Origin: Candidatus Nanohalarchaeota archaeon
Lineage (GTDB): Archaea > EX4484-52
Assembly (NCBI GenBank): GCA_030632385.1
Contig: DAOVUW010000038.1
Coordinates: forward strand, 1 to 8,190
Length of the DNA stretch: 8,190 nt
Direction: 5' to 3'
The notes below the pieces were generated by a model. It worked only from the letters and a program-made list of their open reading frames with translations. It was not told the origin of the DNA and did not search any database. This document shows positions 1-6,396 of the stretch, in pieces; positions within the stretch are counted from its first letter, which is position 1, and each line of letters opens with the position of its first letter. The position numbers were made by a program, and so were the translations under genes.

Positions 1-1
1 A

Positions 2-475
2 CATTATGAAGATTATTTTATAGCTGAAAAAAATTATAATATTCAAAAAATTAGACAGGCTCAATTTCGAGAAAATATCAAAAGTAAATTAAATCTTAAT
101 GATGATGAAATGGACATTCTTTTAAATCCAAAAAATAAGTTCGTTTATCAACATCTTTCTTTTGATGAATCTCTTAATATACTATATAAAGGAAAAATAA
201 CTTTTACATACATGGATGATTCTTTTGATTTTAAACTTAAAAGAGATAATTTTGATTGCAAAGCACCATCAATAAGAAACAATCTCATTCATAAGGGAGA
301 ATTTCATGATTATAATAACTTAGATGAAATTTCAGAAGATACCAAGAATATTATTTATATGTTCGATAAGATATTTTTATCTATTTTGAATTATAAAGGA
401 TATTTCAGAGATTATCGCGATATTGAAAAATGGATCAAATTAGGTAATAAAAATATCAAAAACAACAAAAATTAA
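2..475 (+). CDS. C-terminal part of a HEPN-domain protein (ApeA-like HEPN), 5' end outside window
   Basis: The reading frame is open from base 2 to a TAA at 473-475, so 157 residues are visible and the true start lies upstream. The ATG at 110 is probably internal, because the 36 codons before it read as ordinary protein sequence. The motif RNNLIH at about 275-292 fits the R-x4-6-H signature of HEPN domains, where Arg and His form the RNase active site in toxins and defence proteins. After it comes a hydrophobic helix and then LNYKGYFRDY, an arrangement I associate with ApeA-like HEPN C-termini. Many HEPN proteins are antiphage or toxin RNases, but others only bind, and the N-terminal domains that would decide this are missing. 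The gene looks more AT-rich than the neighbouring panB-panD gene, which would fit an acquired accessory gene. It converges on that gene. The HEPN assignment rests on motif and context only. Confidence 0.6.
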   Translation, partial: HYEDYFIAEKNYNIQKIRQAQFRENIKSKLNLNDDEMDILLNPKNKFVYQHLSFDESLNILYKGKITFTYMDDSFDFKLKRDNFDCKAPSIRNNLIHKGEFHDYNNLDEISEDTKNIIYMFDKIFLSILNYKGYFRDYRDIEKWIKLGNKNIKNNKN

Positions 476-572
476 TAATTTAAGTTTTTGCCCCATATAA
501 AACAATCTACGAGAATCACCCCAGACCTCTCTTTTAGTTTAGCTAATCCAAAACATCTCCCAACTCTCACAT

Positions 573-1691
573 TCAAACACAAATCTTATTATCTCCATCA
601 ACAAGAACCACTTTCGGCTGGAACTTTTTTATTTCAGCTTCATTGAGTAGTGTATATGAAACAATAATGATTTTATCGCCTTTGTTGAATTTGTGAGCTG
701 CCGCTCCGTTTACACATATTTCTCCTGAATTTGCTTTTCCATTGATTGTATATGTCTCTATCCGCTCTCCGTTTTGGATATTCAAGACATGAACTTTTTC
801 ACCTTCAATGATGCATGCCTTTTTCATTAATTCTGCATCAATTGTGATACTCCCTTCATAATCCATATTTGCATCTGTGACTGTCGCTCTGTGTATTTTT
901 GATTTAAACATAAATCTTTGCAGGTTGTTCAAAACAGGCTTTTCTTTTGGAAATTGTTTTTCTTTGACTTCTTTATTGTATTGCCTGAATGCAATTCTCA
1001 TTTGCTCTGCAAGATTAATATATCTTTTTGCAAAAGCCGGCTTGAATTTTTCAAACAGTCCGAGCATATCGTTGCTGACCAAGACCTGTCCGTCGCAATG
1101 AAGACCAGAACCTATTCCAATTGTGGGAATGCTCAGTTCTTGAGTTATTTTTTTTGCCAATTGACACGGGATGCATTCGAGGACAATTCCAAAACATCCT
1201 GCTTTTTCAAGTGCTTTTGCTTCCTGAACTATCTTGTTTGCGCTTTCTTCATCAGAGCCCTGTGTTTTATAATCCTGTATTGTCTGGGGGGTTAGACCAA
1301 TATGACCCATTACAGGTATTTTGTTTTCAATCAGTATTTGGGCTATTTTGTGTTCATTTTCAATCTTGACACAATCTGCGCCTGCTTTGATTAATTTTTT
1401 TGCATTGAGGATTGCGTTTTTTTTATTGTTGTAGCTGTTTGCAGGCATGTCTCCAACCACAAGAGATTTTAAGACTGCTCTTGAAACTGCGGCGGTATGT
1501 CTTACCATGTCGTTTATTGTCACATCCAAAACATTTTCGTGACCAAGGACAACCATTCCAAGACTATCTCCGACAAGAATAACATCTACATTCCCGTCGA
1601 GAATTCCTGCTGTGGAGAAATCATAAGCAGTAAGCATGGTTATTTTTTCTTTTGATTTCATTGATTTTATTTCATCTATTGTTAATTTCAT
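573..1691 (-). CDS. panB-panD: PanB-PanD fusion: ketopantoate hydroxymethyltransferase plus aspartate 1-decarboxylase
   Basis: The gene encodes 372 residues. Residues 1 to about 254 are PanB, which adds a hydroxymethyl group from methylenetetrahydrofolate to 2-oxoisovalerate to give ketopantoate. Visible PanB motifs are LVGDSLG (Asp42), GDMPANSY (Asp81), VKIENE (Glu111), MGHIGLTPQ (His130), VLECIP (Glu172) and IGIGSG. From Met261 to the end is a full-length pyruvoyl-type PanD, which makes beta-alanine from aspartate. It has the SKIHR lysine (Lys265), the self-cleavage site YEGS (Gly280-Ser281), Arg310 and Tyr314 in NGERIETY, and NGAAAH. About 6-10 residues link the two domains and no stop or frameshift separates them. 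I chose the ATG at 1691 because it gives a normal PanB N-terminus; a GTG at 1730 would add 13 unrelated residues that run into a repeat. Cytosolic; both products feed pantothenate and CoA synthesis. Bacterial-type PanD is uncommon in archaea, so transfer is plausible. Confidence 0.93.
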   Translation of the reverse strand: MKLTIDEIKSMKSKEKITMLTAYDFSTAGILDGNVDVILVGDSLGMVVLGHENVLDVTINDMVRHTAAVSRAVLKSLVVGDMPANSYNNKKNAILNAKKLIKAGADCVKIENEHKIAQILIENKIPVMGHIGLTPQTIQDYKTQGSDEESANKIVQEAKALEKAGCFGIVLECIPCQLAKKITQELSIPTIGIGSGLHCDGQVLVSNDMLGLFEKFKPAFAKRYINLAEQMRIAFRQYNKEVKEKQFPKEKPVLNNLQRFMFKSKIHRATVTDANMDYEGSITIDAELMKKACIIEGEKVHVLNIQNGERIETYTINGKANSGEICVNGAAAHKFNKGDKIIIVSYTLLNEAEIKKFQPKVVLVDGDNKICV

Positions 1692-1726
1692 AATAGCTCT
1701 TTTTTTATCTATAGTAATGTTCTTAT

Positions 1727-1756
1727 CCACGAGATTACACAGATTTCCACGAGATT
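1727..1756. repeat. Three tandem 10-bp repeat units upstream of panB-panD
   Basis: CCACGAGATT occurs at 1727-1736 and again at 1747-1756, with the degenerate unit ACACAGATTT exactly between them (1737-1746). The 10-bp period equals about one helical turn. The repeat lies in the upstream region of the panB-panD fusion, which argues against a coding start at 1730. It could be an operator or an intergenic repeat of the 'CACAGATTACACAGATT' kind; which is not known. Confidence 0.6.
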
Positions 1757-1813
1757 TTTATTGTTTTAATTTTGTGTTAATCACTTCCGTTGGATAATTA
1801 CTCATGATTCAAT

Positions 1814-1843
1814 ATCCACGGAGTAAACAAGAATCTTGTGGAT
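1814..1843. repeat. Imperfect inverted repeat with ATCCAC arms
   Basis: ATCCAC at 1814-1819 is matched by GTGGAT at 1838-1843. Read from the other strand, the right arm is ATCCACAAGATTC, close to the ATCCACGAGATTA at 1725-1737. The divergent spacer therefore holds several copies of one ATCCAC-rAGATT motif in both orientations. This may be a protein-binding site or a spread intergenic repeat. The stem is short and its inner part does not pair well. Confidence 0.4.
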
Positions 1844-1874
1844 TATTTTACATTAATATATGTATTTTGAGCCA

Positions 1875-1912
1875 TATATAAATTATGTTTAAATAGTTTA
1901 AAGTAGTTTAAA
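1875..1912 (+). promoter_or_regulatory. TATA-like box and three phased GTTTAAA repeats before the AbrB-PhoU gene
   Basis: TATATAAA at 1875-1882 is a good archaeal TATA-like sequence, which would place transcription start near 1905 and give a leader of about 25 nt. It is followed by GTTTAAA at 1887-1893, 1896-1902 and 1906-1912, spaced 9 and 10 bp apart. TTTAAA is itself palindromic and TTTAAATA can also act as a TATA box, so the repeats may be alternative promoter elements or an operator, perhaps for self-regulation by the AbrB domain of the downstream gene. The role is inference. Confidence 0.45.
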
Positions 1913-1930
1913 TAATACAAATAAAATGCT

Positions 1931-2830
1931 ATGGAAAGAAAAATACAGAAGATAAGCAATTCCTATCTTGCAACCCTGCCAAAAGAATGGATAAAGACAT
2001 ATAAATTAGGCAAAGGAGATAAGATATATTATACTTTATTATCTGACGGCATGCTTTTAGTTTCCGGGCAAAAAAAGACAAAAAAAACATTTCAAAAAGA
2101 ATTAAACTATAGCGAAGATACTTTTGAGCGTGCTTTTTTCAGGCTTTATTTATTGGGTTATGATTTTATCAAAATCAGGATAAAGAATTCCAACCAGGCA
2201 AGAAAGATACACGAGTATCTTGAAAAATTCATAAATGTGGAAATAATAGAAGAAGACGCAAGATATCTTAACATAAATAATTATGATATTGATACACTTA
2301 CACCAAAGAAATGCTTCCGAAGAATTTTTTTTCTCACAGGCAACATGCACGAAAAATTAAAGGAAATATATTCGACAAAAGATAATGCAGAAAAAGAGAT
2401 GCTAAAAAGACACTTAAAGGAAACAGATAAACGGTTATCTGGGTTTTATTTTATTCTTGTAAGAGATGTAAGAAAACATTTTTCAAACAGGACATTTTTG
2501 AATGAAGAAGAGCCACTCGTTCGATATATGGATTTTAGGATGGCGGCTGAAAAGCTTGAAAGAATTGCTGATTTAATCATCTATGTTTCACAAGTAAAGG
2601 AAAAGCTAAATGATGATGAAAGCAAGATGCTGGATAAAATCTTTGCATTGAATAAAGACGCTGTTTTTGCTTTCTTAAAAAATGATTTTTTGGCGACAGA
2701 GGAATTAAATAAAAAAGCAAATAAGATGATTGAAGAGCTTTCTGATGCAAGAAGTGTTTTTAGATATAATCTTCTTGAAATTCTAAATTACATAAAAGAT
2801 ATACTCAATCTGGTCGGAGGGGCGCTGTAA
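1931..2830 (+). CDS. AbrB-PhoU fusion regulator (archaeal PhoU-like phosphate regulator)
   Basis: The product has 299 residues. Residues 1-46 form a swapped-hairpin AbrB/SpoVT DNA-binding domain; the signature is RKIQKISNSYLATLPKEWI followed by the LGKGDKI turn and a beta-strand ending near Gly46. Residues from about 118 on are helical and PhoU-like: a first three-helix unit includes ETDKRLSGFYFILVRDVRK, then AAEKLERIADLI, and a second unit covers about 225-299. This architecture is common in archaea, where it is annotated as a phosphate uptake regulator, though direct evidence for the role is thin. No phosphate transporter gene is in view. The start at 1931 is the first residue of the AbrB fold and has no Shine-Dalgarno site, so the mRNA is probably leaderless or short-leadered. 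It is transcribed divergently from panB-panD, with a repeat-rich spacer between them. Cytosolic and DNA-binding by inference from the domain. Confidence 0.88.
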   Translation: MERKIQKISNSYLATLPKEWIKTYKLGKGDKIYYTLLSDGMLLVSGQKKTKKTFQKELNYSEDTFERAFFRLYLLGYDFIKIRIKNSNQARKIHEYLEKFINVEIIEEDARYLNINNYDIDTLTPKKCFRRIFFLTGNMHEKLKEIYSTKDNAEKEMLKRHLKETDKRLSGFYFILVRDVRKHFSNRTFLNEEEPLVRYMDFRMAAEKLERIADLIIYVSQVKEKLNDDESKMLDKIFALNKDAVFAFLKNDFLATEELNKKANKMIEELSDARSVFRYNLLEILNYIKDILNLVGGAL

Positions 2831-2876
2831 AAAATATCATAAATCTGCGATTTTTAATCTAAAAGAAATCCCCTAA

Positions 2877-2991
2877 GCTCTGCTGTGATTGGGTCAAACT
2901 AAAAAAATAATATTGTGGTAAGAGCCAATTTGGAAGCCACAGTGCTTTGCAGGAGGTAATTAATTATTTCAAAATCATAATATTTTTTTTT
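2877..2991 (+). ncRNA. Possible structured RNA or structured 3' UTR in the convergent spacer
   Basis: By eye, one continuous 5' strand (2878-2892) can pair with three segments: 2878-2883 with 2949-2955 (one bulge), 2884-2887 with 2938-2941, and 2888-2892 with 2925-2929. A competing hairpin pairs 2914-2919 with 2936-2941. The block has higher GC than the AT-rich flanks, shows no open frame of useful length, and is followed by a T run. It contains AGGAGGTAA at 2951-2959 with no start codon in reach. It matches no RNA family I recognise; C/D box and tRNA features are absent. It may simply be the 3' UTR of the AbrB-PhoU gene. Confidence 0.22.
2983..2991 (+). terminator. T-run terminator after the AbrB-PhoU gene
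   Basis: Nine consecutive T residues on the plus strand lie about 150 bases after the AbrB-PhoU stop codon and just before the end of the opposing operon. Archaeal RNA polymerase terminates at such oligo-T tracts without needing a hairpin. The minus strand has only weak T tracts beyond 3024, so the operon's own terminator is not evident. Confidence 0.45.
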
Positions 2992-3023
2992 AAAATACGA
3001 ATAACTCAATAATAACTGCAAGA

Positions 3024-3833
3024 TTATTGCTTTTTGATTAATTTAACAGAAACAGGATAGCCGGGCAAGAGAATGTCCAAAATATTGCCTAATTCAATTC
3101 TGACATAAATATTTTTTAATTCAATTAATGATTTAAATTCCTGTTTGGTTGTCTTAGCAATATGATAGACAAGAGGGGCAAAAGTTCTTTCTTTTTCATT
3201 GGGATTCATAAGTAGCTGTGTTGAAACAAATCCTTTTTTTGAATCTTCCAGTGTTTCAAAACTTATATTATCTATTAAATATGCATGTGCGATATCTAAT
3301 TTCGCAAGCAATTTTGCACCTTCGATTTTTAATCCCGTTCTATTCTTCTGGATTTTTTTTAGTTTATCATAATCAGGAACTCCTTGTTCATCAACAATTT
3401 CCAAGATTTTATCCATTAGACCGGTTCTGCAAAGAATAATATATTTATCTGCATTTACTTTTTGCCCATGCTTATTTAAAATACCCCTATCTTGCAATAG
3501 TTCTGTAATTTCTAAAGCACCATAATGTTTTCCGGGTTCAAAATTCAAAATAAGTAATTTTCCCTCTAATTGGCTATATTTAACATGCTGAACGCCTAAA
3601 TCATATCTGTCATTTACTGCCCAAGGAGAAAGTAATGTAGTTCCATTAAATGCAAATGTTTCAATTGAAACTGCTTTTTCATAAGAGCATTTTTGCGTAT
3701 TGAAATCTTTGAATACTATTTTTGGCAGAGAAGCATCATTGCCATCCAATATTCTAGTTCTAACTTGAGTTGGAATACCATCTATGGTAAACCTATTCTG
3801 CGGGACCGTTAAATCAAGCAAATAATCATGCAT
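3024..3833 (-). CDS. Unrecognised soluble protein, last gene of the membrane-protein operon
   Basis: The product has 269 residues from the ATG at 3833. I do not recognise the family. The first 120 or so residues look beta-rich and contain VPQNRFTIDGIPTQVRTRILDG and LLSPWAVNDRYDLGV; the middle is alternating helix and strand with a charged helix (PDYDKLKKIQKNRTGLKIEG); the end is NILDILLPGYPVSVKLIKKQ. There is no signal peptide, membrane helix or Cys-rich metal site. The ATG lies 4 nt after the upstream stop (TAATAATATG), with no good Shine-Dalgarno site in range, so translation probably depends on coupling or re-initiation. A TTG at 3890 would extend it, but that extension is only the conserved tail of the upstream gene read in another frame. 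The tight linkage suggests it works with the membrane proteins and the radical SAM enzyme; its function is unknown. Confidence 0.8.
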   Translation of the reverse strand: MHDYLLDLTVPQNRFTIDGIPTQVRTRILDGNDASLPKIVFKDFNTQKCSYEKAVSIETFAFNGTTLLSPWAVNDRYDLGVQHVKYSQLEGKLLILNFEPGKHYGALEITELLQDRGILNKHGQKVNADKYIILCRTGLMDKILEIVDEQGVPDYDKLKKIQKNRTGLKIEGAKLLAKLDIAHAYLIDNISFETLEDSKKGFVSTQLLMNPNEKERTFAPLVYHIAKTTKQEFKSLIELKNIYVRIELGNILDILLPGYPVSVKLIKKQ

Positions 3834-3837
3834 ATTA

Positions 3838-4827
3838 TTATTTGAACAATGACTCTCCTTCCAGTTCAAGCAGTTCTGCAATTTCTTCAACTATTGTAGA
3901 TAAACGAGTATCGACAATTGCCTGCGGTTCATTTTCATTATTTTCAATACAATTGAATTCTTCTTTTATATTTTCAAAACTTTTTTTTGCCTTCACACCT
4001 TCCACATTTTTGCAATAACTAATAAAGTTCCTTATAAGATCAAGAGCAATCTCATCTGCTTTTTTTTGACTCATATCAGGATGTTGTTTCAATTTATGTG
4101 CACCATCCATCAAGCCTTTTAACTGCTCGTCCATTAATCCTGCGGATCGAATAAAAGCAAAAATTTCGTAAAATGACAGACCAATATAGTAATTTGCAAC
4201 TTCAATTCCTTTTCCTGCGCGAAGGTTTTCTGAAGCAGTGTAAAGCAAAGATAATGATTTTTTAAAATATCTCTCTGCCGCCTCATTTTGTCCGGTAAGC
4301 ATTGTATCATTTATGTCGTATTTTAATGATGCGATAAGCACAAGAAATAAGAGTTTTAATATTATTAATATTCCTAAAATTCCCGATATCAATCTTACTA
4401 CAAAATATTGCTCTGCAATTGTAATAATTGGCGCAAATAAAGAAGTGGGTGTCAGGGAAAATAAAGTTAGTGTGCCAAGCAATGCAAGAGAAGTAACAAA
4501 TGCTTCAAACATATTTGCAGTCAGTTCAAGTCCAAAATTCTCGAATTTTTTTTTCATATTTGCAAGAGATATTGCAAACCATGCAGTTCCCGCAACCATA
4601 GTAACCGGAATCAAAACAGACATCAAAATATTTACATCTAAAAACAAAATTGCAGGGCTTATCAATATTGCTGAAATTAGCGCATTTATTAAACCAGGTC
4701 TATATTTATTTTTAACTGAATCATCTGCTATTTCTTTTTCAATATTACTCAATCCAATATTAAAAAAAGTATTCAGTATCTTTTTTTTAATCAAATTGTC
4801 GCAAACTTTCATTATTTTATTTGTCAC
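3838..4827 (-). CDS. Four-helix membrane protein with helical soluble tail, paralog 2
   Basis: The product has 329 residues. A basic N-terminal stretch with LSNIEKEIADDS is followed by four probable membrane helices at about 45-64, 68-90, 108-135 and 142-168, then the motif LKYDINDTMLTGQNEAAERYF and a mostly helical soluble domain to the end (about 170-329). That domain includes ENLRAGKGIEVANYYIGLSFYEIFAF and an acidic tail. It is a close paralog of the product of 5389-6396: roughly nine in ten residues match after the membrane part, and the last 60 residues of this protein match exactly. The GTG start at 4827 is chosen because AGGAGGT lies 4 nt before it and it gives nearly the paralog's N-terminal length; the ATG at 4812 is too far from that site. 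It overlaps the preceding gene by 11 nt. The helix layout recalls Yip1-type proteins, but I cannot confirm a family. Function unknown. Confidence 0.87.
   Translation of the reverse strand: MTNKIMKVCDNLIKKKILNTFFNIGLSNIEKEIADDSVKNKYRPGLINALISAILISPAILFLDVNILMSVLIPVTMVAGTAWFAISLANMKKKFENFGLELTANMFEAFVTSLALLGTLTLFSLTPTSLFAPIITIAEQYFVVRLISGILGILIILKLLFLVLIASLKYDINDTMLTGQNEAAERYFKKSLSLLYTASENLRAGKGIEVANYYIGLSFYEIFAFIRSAGLMDEQLKGLMDGAHKLKQHPDMSQKKADEIALDLIRNFISYCKNVEGVKAKKSFENIKEEFNCIENNENEPQAIVDTRLSTIVEEIAELLELEGESLFK
3845..3906. repeat. Perfect 62-bp direct repeat, copy 1 (3' end of paralog 2)
   Basis: This stretch is identical, base for base, to 5408-5469, at an offset of 1563. It codes for the end of the shared C-terminal tail. 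Beyond 3906 the match continues with scattered, often third-position, differences. Confidence 0.85.
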
Positions 4828-5377
4828 AAGTACCTCCTGTATTTTTCTTCTTCTTTAATTCACCGACAAAATAAATTCGTCCCACTTTGGCTTGCTTGTA
4901 AATTGCTTCATCGATTCCTAATTTTAATGCATCAACTATATCATATTTTACGCTGGCAGAATAAAGAGTAAAAAAGCACAGGAAAAGAATAGGTGATAGA
5001 AAAGGGACTGCAATAGATGCAGCTACAAAAACTGCTGCCATCGAGAATGCAAACGAGGCAAATAAGTGTGCAGTTATTTGAACTGCAAAGTCGCAAAATG
5101 ATATTGGAATTGCTCCAAATGTCATTGTAAACCACGCAGTTCCTGAAATTAACAAAACCCCTAAAAGAGAAGAAATAACAATATCTATTTTATCGATGTA
5201 ATAATTTGTTATTACAAAGTAACAATAAGGCATAATTAAACTCATTAAAATAAAAATATTGAGATGCTTTTTGATGTTGATTATTGTAATTTCTTTTTGT
5301 TCTTTTTTTAATTTATTTATATCTATTTTATTTAAGAAAAGATTATAATAAATTTTGCAAAAGAAGTTCATTTCCAT
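4817..5377 (-). CDS. Short paralog: membrane module only, without soluble tail
   Basis: The product has 186 residues with four probable membrane helices at about 39-58, 66-89, 102-126 and 128-144. It is a distant relative of the two flanking genes. Shared landmarks in the same order are GTAWF after the second helix, the ITAHLFASF segment, and SVKYDIVDALKLGIDEAIY just after the last helix, which aligns with LKYDINDAMLTGQNEAAERY. It then stops after a short lysine-rich tail (ELKKKKNTGGTCDK), so the 150-residue soluble domain of its neighbours is missing. The frame is intact, so this looks like a real short gene and not a broken copy. The ATG at 5377 lies 11 nt after the upstream stop and lacks a close Shine-Dalgarno site; an in-frame ATG at 5371 is possible. 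Its 3' end carries the ribosome site of the next gene. It may pair with the longer copies in the membrane; that is inference. Confidence 0.8.
   Translation of the reverse strand: MEMNFFCKIYYNLFLNKIDINKLKKEQKEITIINIKKHLNIFILMSLIMPYCYFVITNYYIDKIDIVISSLLGVLLISGTAWFTMTFGAIPISFCDFAVQITAHLFASFAFSMAAVFVAASIAVPFLSPILFLCFFTLYSASVKYDIVDALKLGIDEAIYKQAKVGRIYFVGELKKKKNTGGTCDK
4832..4838 (-). promoter_or_regulatory. Strong Shine-Dalgarno AGGAGGT fixing a GTG start
   Basis: On the minus strand AGGAGGT sits 4 nt before the GTG at 4827 and inside the 3' end of the preceding gene. It is the strongest ribosome site in the operon and decides for the GTG over the ATG at 4812. Confidence 0.75.
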
Positions 5378-5388
5378 AATATTGTTTT

Positions 5389-6396
5389 TTAGTTTTTCCT
5401 CTCTTTAAACAATGACTCTCCTTCCAGTTCAAGCAGTTCTGCAATTTCTTCAACTATTGTAGATAAACGCGTATCTACAATTGCCTGCGGTTCATTTTCA
5501 TTATTTTCAATACAATTGAATTCTTCTTTAATATTTTCAAAACTTTTTTTTGCCTTGACTCCTTCTACATTTTTGCAATAGCTAACAAAGCTTCTTATAA
5601 GATCAAGAGCAATTTTATCTGCTTCTTCCTGACCCATATCTGGGGTTCTTTTTAATTTATGTGCACCATCCATCAATCCTTTTAACTGCCCGTTCATCAA
5701 TCCGGCAGATTGAATAAAAGCAAAAATTTCGTAAAATGACAGACCAATATAGTAATTTGCAACTTCAATTCCTTTTCCTGCGCGAAGGTTTTCCGAAGCG
5801 GTATGAAGCAAAGATAATGATTTTTTAAAATATCTCTCTGCTGCTTCGTTTTGTCCTGTAAGCATTGCATCGTTTATGTCATATTTAAGAGCACCTGCAA
5901 ATACCAAAAAGAGCAATTTAAATATTACTATGGTTCCTAAAATTCCTGATATTAAGCACACTATAAAATATTGCTTTGCAATTACAGTAATTGGTGCAAA
6001 TAAAGAATTTGGCATTAGGGAAAATAAAGTCAATAAACCGAGCATTACAAGAGAAGTAACAAATCCTTCAAACATATTTGTGGTCAGTTCAAGTCCAAAA
6101 TCCTCGAATTTTTTTTTCATATTTGCAAGAGAAATTGCGAACCATGCACTTCCAACAACCATAGTTATGGGAATAAGTACAGACATAAGTGTATTTGTAT
6201 CGAGAATCAATATTGCGGGAATTATTAGTATTCCTGAAATAATTGCATTGAATATGCATGGCTTGTATTTAAATTTAATTGAATCTTGAGCTATTTCTTT
6301 TTCAATATTGCTTAATTCTATTGAGTAAAATGTCTTTAGAAATGTTTTTTTAATGACAGAATCAATGAATTTACTTATTTTTTCTTTTAATTTCAT
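5389..6396 (-). CDS. Four-helix membrane protein with helical soluble tail, paralog 1
   Basis: The product has 335 residues with the same plan as the gene at 3838-4827. A basic amphipathic N-terminus (LSNIEKEIAQDS) leads into four probable membrane helices at about 47-66, 70-92, 110-137 and 144-170, then LKYDINDAMLTGQNEAAERYF and a helical soluble domain. Its tail ends in ESLFKERKN, four residues longer than the paralog. Hydrophobic segments differ freely from the paralog, while the soluble part is nearly the same, which suggests selection or gene conversion on the tail. The ATG at 6394-6396 overlaps the radical SAM stop as TAATG, with AGAGGT 6 nt before it, so the two are likely translationally coupled. 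Predicted to sit in the cytoplasmic membrane with the tail in the cytosol, judging by the basic N-terminus and the even number of helices. Family and function not recognised. Confidence 0.87.
   Translation of the reverse strand: MKLKEKISKFIDSVIKKTFLKTFYSIELSNIEKEIAQDSIKFKYKPCIFNAIISGILIIPAILILDTNTLMSVLIPITMVVGSAWFAISLANMKKKFEDFGLELTTNMFEGFVTSLVMLGLLTLFSLMPNSLFAPITVIAKQYFIVCLISGILGTIVIFKLLFLVFAGALKYDINDAMLTGQNEAAERYFKKSLSLLHTASENLRAGKGIEVANYYIGLSFYEIFAFIQSAGLMNGQLKGLMDGAHKLKRTPDMGQEEADKIALDLIRSFVSYCKNVEGVKAKKSFENIKEEFNCIENNENEPQAIVDTRLSTIVEEIAELLELEGESLFKERKN
5408..5469. repeat. Perfect 62-bp direct repeat, copy 2 (3' end of paralog 1)
   Basis: This is identical to 3845-3906 and lies at the same place in the paralogous gene. 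The pair are the most conserved part of a longer duplication covering the whole gene (about 5408-6396 against 3845-4827). Confidence 0.85.

Noticed and set aside
877..1369. Plus-strand open frames opposite panB
   Set aside because: They are shadows of the clearly conserved PanB sequence and are rich in Phe, Cys and Leu, as expected from reading coding DNA backwards.
1692..1730. Thirteen-codon extension of panB-panD to a GTG at 1730
   Set aside because: The GTG falls in the 10-bp repeat block, the added residues match nothing in PanB, and the ATG at 1691 gives the normal N-terminus.
3834..3890. Nineteen-codon extension of the 269-aa protein to a TTG at 3890
   Set aside because: It overlaps the conserved tail of the upstream gene in another frame, and that tail is constrained by its paralog at 5389-6396.
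4313..4858. Long plus-strand open frame of 181 codons opposite the membrane protein gene
   Set aside because: The minus-strand gene is supported by its paralogs. A matching antisense open frame occurs opposite the paralog at 5876-6289, as expected from shared codon composition, and neither looks like a real protein.
3845..5469. The direct repeats as a CRISPR array or insertion-sequence pair
   Set aside because: There are only two copies, both in frame within paralogous genes at the same position, so gene duplication explains them.
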